A stretch of DNA of 5,421 nucleotides. It comes from Nitrospirae bacterium GWC2_56_14. GTDB lineage: Bacteria; Nitrospirota; UBA9217. The translations under genes were made by a program, and so were the position numbers. The notes beneath the pieces are model-generated. The model saw only the letters and a list, made by a program, of their open reading frames with translations, did not search any database and had not been told where the DNA came from. The DNA lies in NCBI GenBank assembly GCA_001803705.1, contig MHDY01000132.1, forward strand, positions 20,533-25,953, given 5' to 3'. Below, piece by piece: positions 1 through 5,421 of this stretch. Every line of letters starts with the position of its first letter. Position 1 is the stretch's first letter.

Positions 1-1763
1 CCGCCGCGACCCTGCTCCGTCAGGGTGAGGTTCACGCGGCGGGCGATGTCCCGCATGCCTTCCGAAGCCTTGAGGATGATCTCCGAACCGCTGCTCTGCG
101 CCTGGGTGGCCGATGCGATCTGGCCCATCATCTGCTTGACATGCGCCACCGCCTCGCTCACCTGCTTGATCCCGCGGGCCTGCTCCATCATGGCGCGCTC
201 GATCAGGGTGGACATCTCCGCTGACCGGCTGGCGCTTCCCACGATCTTTTCCAGCGCCGCACCGGCGTCCTGTGACCGCTGTACGCCGAGGTCAACGGCC
301 GTCAGACTTTCGGTCATGGCGGTCACGGCCTCTTTGGCCTCTTTCTGGACCGTCGTAATGAGCTTTGCAATGTCCTGGGCTGAACCGGCTGTCCGGTCCG
401 CCAGGGCCTTGATTTCTCCCGCCACGACGGCGAAACCCTTACCGTGCTCGCCCGCCTGCGCCGCCAGGATCGATGCGTTCAGCGCCAGCAGGTTGGTCCG
501 CTCCGTTACTTCAACGATGACGCCCAGGATCTTGCCGATCTCGCCGGAGCGTTTGTCGAGGCGGGTGATCAGACTGGAGTAGCGCTCCACGGCCTCCTTG
601 ATGGTGTCCATGGCGCTCATGGTCTCGTAAATGGACCGGCTGCCGCTCTCCCGCGCCTCGAACGACACCTGCTCCGAGAGACGGGCGGACTCCTGCGCGA
701 GCCGCTCCACCTCGCGAATGGTCGCCTCGATCTGGATCGCCGATGACGACGTCTCCTCTGCTGCCGACGAAAGGGTATCGGCATGGCCGGCGACCTCGCG
801 GATGGACCCGATCATCTCGAGCACCGACGTGGTCACGCTCTCCACCGAGGAGGTCAGTTCCCCCGTGTGGCGGGCCACCTCCAGGTTCGACGCGTTCATC
901 TCGAGGATGGCCGACGATGTTTCTTCGGCGGACGTCGACAGGCTTCCTGCGCTCTCCGCGATCGACTGGATGGACGAGGACATCTCCCCCACGGACGTGG
1001 AGACGCTCATGATGGCGTCCGCCTCGGCCTCCGCGTTCTTCCGGATGGCGCGCGTGTCCTCCGCGATCGTCGGACCCAGATCATTGATGCGCACCGCAAT
1101 GGCGCTCATCTCGACGATGAACTGCTCGAGCCGCTCGACCAGATAGTTCACTCCGTTGGCGAGCATGCCGATCTCGTCGTTCTTACCGGCCTCCACGCGT
1201 CGGGTGAAGTCCTTCTTATCGATCATGCCCGTCAGCGCATCACCCAGCGCCTTGACGCGGTCGGTCACGGTGCGGGAGAGGGAGAAGTAGAGGATGGCCG
1301 CCAGCGTGAGAAAAATGAAGAGGTGTTCGATGAGCGCGCTTATGGCATACGTCCTGAGCCTGCTGTCAAGTTCTGCGGGGTAGACGGCAAGCCGGACCTC
1401 GCCCAGCTGGGTCTGTTCGGCCAGGATCGGCAGCGGCCCGATCATCAGGCGTTTCTCCTCCAGCGTCGGACGGCCGGCGCGGACAAGCTCCCGGCCCGAC
1501 CCGTTGGTAATCATCACCTCTTGCGAGTCGGGCAGGTGCATGAAGTTCTTCGCCATGGCGTTGAGGCCGCTGAAATCATAGGTCAGCAGATACGGTGTTG
1601 CCAGCTCGGCCATGAGCCTGCAGGACTGTTCACCCCGGATGCGGGCTTCGTTCACCAGGGAGCGCTTCTCCATGACATAGCGGTACGTACCGATGAGCGC
1701 CATGGTCACGAACAACCCGGCGAAGATCATGAAGATCAGTTTCTGTCGTATGCCTATGCGCAT
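1..1763 (-). CDS. Methyl-accepting chemotaxis protein MCP1, C-terminus cut off by window edge
   Basis: Membrane chemoreceptor that would control a CheA kinase through CheW. I read 587 uninterrupted codons from the ATG at 1763 to the left edge. Layout: TM1 about 8-28; a short periplasmic sensor about 29-141, Cache-like by its strand pattern (EVMITNGSGRELV, then GEVRLAVYP); TM2 about 142-162; HAMP about 163-217 with a DEIGML motif; then the long signalling helix. The hairpin tip at about 422-455 contains TNLLALNASILAAQAGEHGK followed by GFAVVAGEIKALADRT, diagnostic of the MCP signalling domain. AEET pairs at 280-281 and 336-337 fit the methylation-site consensus. A GGGGGA Shine-Dalgarno sequence supports the start. 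By symmetry with MCP2 about 75 residues are missing, giving about 660 in total. It is a paralogue of the upstream MCP2 but has a different, shorter sensor domain, so it probably detects another ligand, which is unknown. Confidence 0.95.
   Translation of the reverse strand, partial: MRIGIRQKLIFMIFAGLFVTMALIGTYRYVMEKRSLVNEARIRGEQSCRLMAELATPYLLTYDFSGLNAMAKNFMHLPDSQEVMITNGSGRELVRAGRPTLEEKRLMIGPLPILAEQTQLGEVRLAVYPAELDSRLRTYAISALIEHLFIFLTLAAILYFSLSRTVTDRVKALGDALTGMIDKKDFTRRVEAGKNDEIGMLANGVNYLVERLEQFIVEMSAIAVRINDLGPTIAEDTRAIRKNAEAEADAIMSVSTSVGEMSSSIQSIAESAGSLSTSAEETSSAILEMNASNLEVARHTGELTSSVESVTTSVLEMIGSIREVAGHADTLSSAAEETSSSAIQIEATIREVERLAQESARLSEQVSFEARESGSRSIYETMSAMDTIKEAVERYSSLITRLDKRSGEIGKILGVIVEVTERTNLLALNASILAAQAGEHGKGFAVVAGEIKALADRTAGSAQDIAKLITTVQKEAKEAVTAMTESLTAVDLGVQRSQDAGAALEKIVGSASRSAEMSTLIERAMMEQARGIKQVSEAVAHVKQMMGQIASATQAQSSGSEIILKASEGMRDIARRVNLTLTEQGRG
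3..185 (-). repeat. C-terminal-arm 28-residue modules of MCP1 (partial)
   Basis: Within MCP1 the returning helix shows modules starting at residues 527 (EQARG), 555 (AQSSG) and 583 (EQGRG), exactly 28 residues apart. The third is cut by the window edge. These positions mirror the N-terminal-arm modules: 344+527, 316+555 and 288+583 all equal 871. A fourth module is therefore expected at residue 611, outside the window. It is a protein-level repeat (84 nt period), degenerate at DNA level. Confidence 0.75.
651..986 (-). repeat. Four 28-residue coiled-coil modules, N-terminal arm of MCP1
   Basis: Residues 260-371 divide into four 28-residue units beginning EM, EM, EM and QI at 260, 288, 316 and 344. 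Units one and three are closest: both follow EM-x2-SI-x3-A-x2-A-x2-LS-x2-AEETSS. The period is four heptads, so each unit keeps the coiled-coil register. The AEET motifs in units one and three are candidate adaptational methylation sites, inferred from the known MCP consensus of small residues flanking an E/Q pair. Confidence 0.8.
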
Positions 1764-1766
1764 GAT

Positions 1767-1772
1767 TCCCCC
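1767..1772 (-). promoter_or_regulatory. Ribosome binding site of MCP1
   Basis: On the minus strand GGGGGA lies 3 nt before the ATG at 1763 (GGGGGA-ATC-ATG). The frame is open further upstream through the repeat arm, so this site, together with TM1 starting right after the ATG, decides the start. Confidence 0.65.
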
Positions 1773-1800
1773 GACCTGCTGAAAAGCCGAAACCAAATTT

Positions 1801-1901
1801 GCCACGAAGACACGAAGGCACGAAGAGATGCTTGAATGTCGTGGGGTTTGAAGAACTCGACAATTTTAGTGACGTACTTTGTGCCTTCGTGTCTTCGTGG
1901 C
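1801..1901. repeat. Long inverted repeat with CACGAAGR octamer arms
   Basis: Positions 1801-1821 and 1881-1901 are perfect 21-bp inverted complements, separated by 59 nt. The pairing continues 4 bp inward (1822-1825 with 1877-1880), including one G:T position. The left arm consists of three tandem octamers, CACGAAGA, CACGAAGG, CACGAAGA (1803-1826); the right arm carries the complements, with its innermost octamer degraded to CTTTGTG. The DNA could form a large stem-loop or cruciform, and on the MCP2 transcript it lies about 43 nt past the stop. A role in 3'-end protection or attenuation is possible, but no clear T-run follows, so it is not a typical intrinsic terminator. From memory, CACGAAGACACGAAG-type elements recur between genes of many environmental bacteria, so this may be one copy of a dispersed REP- or MITE-like family. 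Confidence 0.9.
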
Positions 1902-1943
1902 GACAATTTCCTTGCTCTTTTACATAAATTCTTCTAAGGATGT

Positions 1944-4037
1944 CTAGAACTTGAACCGCGCAAGCTCCGCCTGGAGCGCATCGGCGCGGGATTTGAGCGT
2001 CTGGACGGCCATGTCCATTTCGATGGAAACGTCAACATTGTCCTGCGTGACCTTTTGGATGCTGTCCACGGCCTGGCTGATCTGCTGCGCGCCGAGGCTC
2101 TGCTCCGAGGTGGAGCGCGCGACCTGCGCGGCCTGCGTGGTAACCGACTCTACCGCGTCGGCGATCTGCCGGCTGCCCTGCGTCTGCTCCTGCGACGCCG
2201 AGGTCACCAGCCGGGTGACCTCGCGCATCTGCTCCGCCGCCTGGGCTATCCGCTCGCTGCCGCGCCGCTGCTCCTGCATGGCCGCGGCGATCTGCTCGAT
2301 CTGGTTGGTGATGTCGATGGAGGCGTCCGTGATCTGCGCCAGGCCGCGCGCCTGTTCCGCCGTGGTCTTTTCGATGGCACGCGCCATGCCCGAGGCCTGC
2401 CGGGAGCTGTCGGCAACCTGCTCGAGCACATCGCTCGTGACCGTGACCAGGGCCGCACCCGCCTCGACCGCTTTCAGTCCGCGTGCCATTGCCTGCACGC
2501 TCTGCGCGGTCTCCTCCTGCACGGAGGCGATGAGGCTCACGATCTCCTGCGTGGACGCCGCCGTGCGCTCCGCCAGTTCCTTGATCTCCTCGGCAACAAC
2601 GGCAAAGCCCTTGCCGTGCTCGCCGGCCTGCGCCGCAAGAATCGCGGCGTTCAGCGCCAGGAGGCCCGTCTGGTCCGTCACCTCGTCGATCACCTTCAGG
2701 ATCTGGCCGATCTCCTGGGAACGCTTGCCCAGGCGATTGACCACGTCGGCCGTCGCCTCGACCGCTTCCCTGATGCGGTCCATGCCCTTGCTGGCCTCCG
2801 CGGCGGCGGCCATGCCGCGCTCCGAGGCTTCTTCCGCCACCTTTTCCGCCAGCCGCGCCGATTCGACGGCGCGCTGTTCCACCTCTTTCACCGATACGCT
2901 CATCTCGGTGATGGACGACGACGTCTGCTCCGCCGATGCCGAGAGCGACTCGGTATTTTCCGACACCTGCCTGATGGAGGCCAGCATCTCATTGATGGAA
3001 GAGGCCGTTTCTTCCACGGCCCGCGAAAGGGTCCCCGCGTTCCGGGCGACCTCCTCGACCGACGAGGCCATCTCGGTGGCCGACGAGGAGGCGTTCGCCG
3101 CCGACTGGGACATGTCGCCGGCGTGCTCCGCCACCCCGCGGATCGAAGCGACCATCTCGTTCACGGTCATGGCCGTCTGCTCTGTCGCCTCCTGCTGGCC
3201 CCGCGCACCCAGGGTCATTTTCTGGGCTGCGCCGGTCAGCATTTTGAGCGCATCGCCCAGGCTGGCGCCGGTCTGCATGATCCTGCCGAGGATCTCCCGG
3301 AGGTTCAGGGACATGGTATTGACAGCCGCACCGAGGGCGGCGATCTCTGTTTTGCCTTCGATGACGATCTCCTGCGACAGGTCGCCGGCGGCCATTCTGC
3401 CCGCGGTCCTCGACAGCTCGATGATCGGATCGGTGATGACCTTGCCGACCAGGAAATAGACGAGGACCGTGGCGGCAAGAAAACTGATCAGCCCCACACT
3501 GAGCGAGGTCAGGAGCAGGCCCCGGATCTGGCGGTTCACGGCCTCGGCCTTGAGCGCGATGCGGAACACGCCGACCTTCTTGCCGTCGGACGCCAGAAGA
3601 GGAATGACCTTCTCATAGTGGCTGCCGCCCGCATCGCTGTATGCCTGGGTCATCTCCCCGCCGGCGCCAAGGGCCCGCTTGCTCGCCTCGTCATCCTTTA
3701 TGATATTTTCGGCTCCGGCTGTGCTGGCATAGAGCACTTTGCCGCTCATATCCATGATCATGGCCTGTGACAGATCTTTATCTTCCTGGACCAGCGTGGC
3801 CAGCTTCTCGCCCATCCCCTCAAGCGCATTGAGCGGAATGCCGAACCCCAGGGCCTTGTTGATGTCCTTCCGGGTCCCCTCAGCCATTGCCGTGACCTTC
3901 TCCATCAACGCGTCCTTATACCGGCTCGTGGCCGTATAGACATTGATGAGCGTCGTCAGTCCCAGGATCAGCAAAATGATGCCGGCGGTCGCAACGACCG
4001 CCCGCGTCTTGAGGTTCATGCCGGAGAAGAGGTTCAT
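1944..4037 (-). CDS. Methyl-accepting chemotaxis protein MCP2, complete (697 aa)
   Basis: Complete membrane chemoreceptor. Layout: TM1 about 13-35; periplasmic sensor 36-172, probably a single Cache/PAS-like fold (AMIMDMSGKVLYAS near 92-105, then EKVIPLLASDGKKVGVFRI near 142-160); TM2 about 173-198; HAMP about 199-250 (TDPIIELSRTAGRMAAGDLS); then long antiparallel helices with the tip at about 453-491 (LALNAAILAAQAGEHGKGF, AVVAEEIKELAERT). Candidate methylation pairs are E342/E343 and E370/Q371. The C-terminus ends ARFKF, with no CheR-tethering xWxxF pentapeptide. Two oddities: arms of about 222 residues, much longer than in enteric receptors, and QTG at 456-458 where QTN is nearly universal. 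The start overlaps the stop of the binding-protein gene as ATGA, so translation is probably coupled. An in-frame Met at residue 7 lacks a ribosome binding site, so the first Met is preferred. The shared reading arrangement suggests it may sense the ligand-loaded binding protein; the ligand is unknown. Confidence 0.97.
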   Translation of the reverse strand: MNLFSGMNLKTRAVVATAGIILLILGLTTLINVYTATSRYKDALMEKVTAMAEGTRKDINKALGFGIPLNALEGMGEKLATLVQEDKDLSQAMIMDMSGKVLYASTAGAENIIKDDEASKRALGAGGEMTQAYSDAGGSHYEKVIPLLASDGKKVGVFRIALKAEAVNRQIRGLLLTSLSVGLISFLAATVLVYFLVGKVITDPIIELSRTAGRMAAGDLSQEIVIEGKTEIAALGAAVNTMSLNLREILGRIMQTGASLGDALKMLTGAAQKMTLGARGQQEATEQTAMTVNEMVASIRGVAEHAGDMSQSAANASSSATEMASSVEEVARNAGTLSRAVEETASSINEMLASIRQVSENTESLSASAEQTSSSITEMSVSVKEVEQRAVESARLAEKVAEEASERGMAAAAEASKGMDRIREAVEATADVVNRLGKRSQEIGQILKVIDEVTDQTGLLALNAAILAAQAGEHGKGFAVVAEEIKELAERTAASTQEIVSLIASVQEETAQSVQAMARGLKAVEAGAALVTVTSDVLEQVADSSRQASGMARAIEKTTAEQARGLAQITDASIDITNQIEQIAAAMQEQRRGSERIAQAAEQMREVTRLVTSASQEQTQGSRQIADAVESVTTQAAQVARSTSEQSLGAQQISQAVDSIQKVTQDNVDVSIEMDMAVQTLKSRADALQAELARFKF
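2022..2357 (-). repeat. Four 28-residue modules, C-terminal arm of MCP2
   Basis: Residues 561-672 form four 28-residue units, beginning EQARG (561), EQRRG (589), EQTQG (617) and EQSLG (645). The shared pattern is EQ-x2-G-x3-I-x2-A. Each pairs with an N-terminal-arm unit: 378+561, 350+589, 322+617 and 294+645 all equal 939, as expected for an antiparallel hairpin whose two arms lengthen together. Confidence 0.85.
2823..3158 (-). repeat. Four 28-residue modules, N-terminal arm of MCP2
   Basis: Residues 294-405 form four 28-residue units, each beginning EM (294, 322, 350, 378). The common pattern is EM-x2-S[IV]-x2-V, then small residues and an [AE]E[ET/QT]-type pair near unit position 20 followed by a Ser/Ala run. 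The fourth unit diverges in its second half (ESARLAEKV). MCP1 has the same four units in the same register. Confidence 0.85.
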
Positions 4038-4960
4038 TTTATCACCTTGGTAGCGTCAGAGATCAGGTCGATGGGCACCTTGATCCCGAGAGCGCCGGCC
4101 TCCTTCAGGTTGATGACCAGTTCGACCATCCGGGGTACCTCCACCGGGATGCTTGCCGGTTTTTCCCCTTTCAGCAGCCGCGCCACCATTCTGCCGGCGG
4201 CGGCCCCCTGTTCGGACGGGCTCGGAGCAAGGCTCAGGACCACTCCGTGCTCCGCCGTGCCGCCGATCTGGCTGATCGCCGGGATCTTCGCCTCCCGGGC
4301 CAGCTGCACGATCGTATCAATGGCCTCGTTGGCGGCGGCGCTTACGGAGATGAGCACTGCGTCCGCTTTGCCGGTAAAAACGAGCTTTTTCGCCTCATCA
4401 GGCCGCTTGATGAGCATCTTGACCGTCTGGAACCCGTACTGGGACTCAAGCTCTGCCAGTTCCTCGGCCTGCTTGACCGAATCGGGCTCGTACTCGTTGT
4501 ACACCACCGCGATCCGCGTAAAGGGCGTCATCTTTTTCAGGTACTTCAGCAGGCTGGTCATCGGCACCTTGGCGCTGATGCCCGTCAAGTTCCGTGCCGA
4601 CACGCCCGCTGCCGCGGGGTCATAGACCCCGGCGTACACCAGGGGAATGCTCTTGGTCTCCCGGACCATGGCCAGCGCCGCAGGCGCCCCGTAGGCCACG
4701 AGCACGTTCACCTCCGCCACCACGAGCTTCCGCGCCGCGTTCGCCCAGGAGAGGGAGTCGGGCGACGGCATCTGGAGCAGCGTGTCGACCGTGCGGAAAT
4801 CGAACCCCTCTTTCCCGAGCGATGCGGCAAAGGCCTTATGCACATCCTGATAATAGCCCATGTTGCCGGACATGATCACTCCCACGGTTTTGTCCGCAGC
4901 GACCGCAGGCAGGGCGTTCAGAAGCATCACGGCCGCTAGTATCCATCGTAATACTCTCAT
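4034..4960 (-). CDS. Periplasmic ABC-type substrate-binding protein, PF04392 (TrpX-like) family
   Basis: Predicted secreted solute-binding protein of 308 residues. Residues 1-22 are a Sec signal peptide (positive MRVLR start, hydrophobic core, cleavage near PAVA/AD); no lipobox Cys follows, so it should be soluble. The mature part has the two-lobe pattern of PF04392: VGVIMSGN first strand, LVAYGAPAALAMVRETKSIP, LVYAGVYDP then NLTGIS, the hinge and second lobe from TRIAVVYNE, ADAVLISVS, AKIPAISQI, and the terminal VELVINLKEAGALGIKVP signature. Characterised family members bind aromatic amino acids, but the ligand cannot be read from sequence here. An ATG at 5014 would add 18 residues and overlap the upstream gene; the start at 4960 is preferred because it has GGGAGG just before it and begins the signal peptide. 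No permease or ATPase gene is adjacent; the downstream neighbour is a chemoreceptor, which suggests sensing rather than uptake, although it could serve a transporter encoded elsewhere. Confidence 0.93.
   Translation of the reverse strand: MRVLRWILAAVMLLNALPAVAADKTVGVIMSGNMGYYQDVHKAFAASLGKEGFDFRTVDTLLQMPSPDSLSWANAARKLVVAEVNVLVAYGAPAALAMVRETKSIPLVYAGVYDPAAAGVSARNLTGISAKVPMTSLLKYLKKMTPFTRIAVVYNEYEPDSVKQAEELAELESQYGFQTVKMLIKRPDEAKKLVFTGKADAVLISVSAAANEAIDTIVQLAREAKIPAISQIGGTAEHGVVLSLAPSPSEQGAAAGRMVARLLKGEKPASIPVEVPRMVELVINLKEAGALGIKVPIDLISDATKVIK
4042..4048 (-). promoter_or_regulatory. Ribosome binding site of MCP2 inside the binding-protein gene
   Basis: AAGGTGA on the minus strand lies 4 nt before the MCP2 ATG and encodes the Lys-Val near the end of the binding protein. 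It supports the ATG at 4037 over the in-frame Met six codons later. With the ATGA overlap it is a typical setting for coupled translation. Confidence 0.7.
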
Positions 4961-4962
4961 TC

Positions 4963-4970
4963 TTCCTCCC
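4963..4970 (-). promoter_or_regulatory. Ribosome binding site deciding the binding-protein start
   Basis: Minus-strand GGGAGGAA lies in the 11-nt gap between the barrel stop (TAG, 4974-4972) and the ATG at 4960. It is the strongest Shine-Dalgarno sequence in the window and fixes the start right after the upstream gene, consistent with one transcription unit. Confidence 0.75.
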
Positions 4971-4971
4971 G

Positions 4972-5421
4972 CTACCATTTCAGGGACAGGGTGGCCATGG
5001 CTGTTTTCACCCATCCATCCTGCGTATCGTCGGTCTCGTCGTCAAGTTTCGCGTACTGGAGCCGGCCGTCGATGCTGAGGTTCCGGGCGAGCTGCAGCTC
5101 GACGCCCGCAGCAAGCACATCCTCGACAATGCTGGTGTCCGCGAGAACGTCATTCTCCGTGTTCGTCACCGATGCAGCGTTCCTGAATTTGTCCTTCGAC
5201 CGGCACCTGCTGGCATCCGCGGACAGGTGCACCCTGTCGCTCAGCCCGACCGTCAAGCCAACCGAGGTGACCTGTGAGTCAGTGGAGATGAGAACTCCGT
5301 CCTCGGTCACGAGCGGAGGGAACGGGGCCGACAATTGATAGGTCAGTGTTTCCTTGTTCTTGTTCTGGTACTGCGCATAACTTACCGTAACAGCAGAGCG
5401 TTTCCCCATCTGGAAGGTGAG
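4972..5421 (-). CDS. Outer-membrane beta-barrel protein, C-terminal part (N-terminus outside window)
   Basis: 149 codons are visible and the frame is open to the right edge, so the internal Met at 5409 is probably not the true start: it lies inside a strand (LTFQMGKRSAVTVSYAQYQ). The sequence shows alternating polar/hydrophobic strands separated by charged, Asp/Asn-rich turns, such as SVGLTVGLSDRVHLSADASR and GVELQLARNLSIDGRLQYAK. It ends ATLSLKW, with a terminal aromatic and hydrophobics at alternate positions, like the C-terminal strand recognised by the BAM assembly machinery. One Cys is present, which is uncommon in such barrels. I cannot name the family; MtrB/PioB-like and other porin-like barrels are possible. 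It is the first visible member of the unit leading to the binding protein and MCP2, and may admit their ligand, but that is inference. Confidence 0.75.
   Translation of the reverse strand, partial: LTFQMGKRSAVTVSYAQYQNKNKETLTYQLSAPFPPLVTEDGVLISTDSQVTSVGLTVGLSDRVHLSADASRCRSKDKFRNAASVTNTENDVLADTSIVEDVLAAGVELQLARNLSIDGRLQYAKLDDETDDTQDGWVKTAMATLSLKW

Larger units (their letters stand above)
1764..1943. other. Intergenic region between MCP2 and MCP1
   Basis: 180 nt separate the MCP2 stop from the MCP1 start. The region is visibly more AT-rich than the flanking genes, especially 1903-1943. Its main content is the long inverted repeat at 1801-1901; the MCP1 ribosome binding site lies at its left end. 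I looked on the minus strand for sigma70-, sigma28- and sigma54-type promoters for MCP1 and found none convincing. MCP1 may be read through from MCP2 or have its own unrecognised promoter. Confidence 0.7.

Noticed and set aside
1803..1826. Tandem octamers as a small CRISPR-like array
   Set aside because: The units are 8 bp and contiguous, with no spacers.
783..1835. Long plus-strand open frame opposite MCP1, ending in a HEDTKARR-like tail
   Set aside because: It is antisense to a clear chemoreceptor frame and rich in Arg, His and Gly, as expected from a shadow of GC-rich coiled-coil codons. The tail is just the translated CACGAAGR repeat.
1630..1863. Short minus-strand frame across the inverted repeat into MCP1
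   Set aside because: It overlaps MCP1 in another frame, shows no domain, and its early part is a translation of the repeat arm (SCLRG).
1801..1901. Inverted repeat as an intrinsic terminator for MCP2
   Set aside because: The loop is 59 nt and no clear T-run follows the second arm on the minus strand, only a short AAATTTGGTTT. Kept as a repeat; a termination role is unproven.
1764..1943. Sigma54- or sigma28-type promoter for MCP1
   Set aside because: A TGGCAAATTTGG stretch near the repeat lacks a GC at the required spacing, and a TAAA box near 1865 lacks a GCCGATAA partner.
1951..3770. Long overlapping plus-strand open frames opposite MCP2
   Set aside because: Low-complexity shadow composition, no recognisable domain, and the minus-strand MCP frame fully explains the region.
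4961..5014. Upstream ATG extending the binding protein by 18 residues
   Set aside because: It would overlap the barrel gene, places a hydrophilic stretch before the signal peptide, and ignores the strong GGGAGG site directly before the ATG at 4960.

Overview
The window holds four genes, all on the minus strand, so it reads right to left. In transcription order they are the 3' end of an outer-membrane beta-barrel gene (5421 down to 4972), a secreted ABC-type substrate-binding protein of the PF04392/TrpX-like family (4960-4034), a complete transmembrane chemoreceptor (MCP2, 4037-1944), and a second chemoreceptor that runs off the left edge (MCP1, 1763 to <1). No RNA gene, CRISPR array or transposase gene was seen.

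The DNA is GC-rich with G/C-biased third codon positions. Both chemoreceptor tips read LNA[AS]ILAAQAGEHGKGFAVVA, a variant I associate with Geobacter-like Desulfobacterota and Nitrospirota. Together with the outer-membrane barrel and the CACGAAG-type intergenic repeat, this suggests a free-living, motile, Gram-negative environmental bacterium of that kind. The taxonomic placement is inference.

The first three genes look like one tightly packed transcription unit. The barrel gene stops 11 nt before the binding-protein start, and the binding-protein stop overlaps the MCP2 start as ATGA. No permease or ATPase gene is visible, so the binding protein appears paired with a chemoreceptor rather than a transporter. 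The simplest model is that a ligand crosses the outer membrane (perhaps through the barrel), is bound by the periplasmic protein, and is reported to the chemotaxis array through the MCP2 periplasmic domain. This is a hypothesis from gene order.

MCP2 and MCP1 are separated by 180 nt containing a perfect 21-bp inverted repeat whose arms are built from tandem CACGAAGR octamers. The two receptors are paralogues with the same unusual build. Each has cytoplasmic arms of about 222 residues containing four 28-residue (four-heptad) modules, in matching register on both sides of the hairpin (the last C-terminal module of MCP1 lies outside the window). MCP2 also has a rare-looking Gly in place of the conserved Asn of the QTN motif near the signalling tip.
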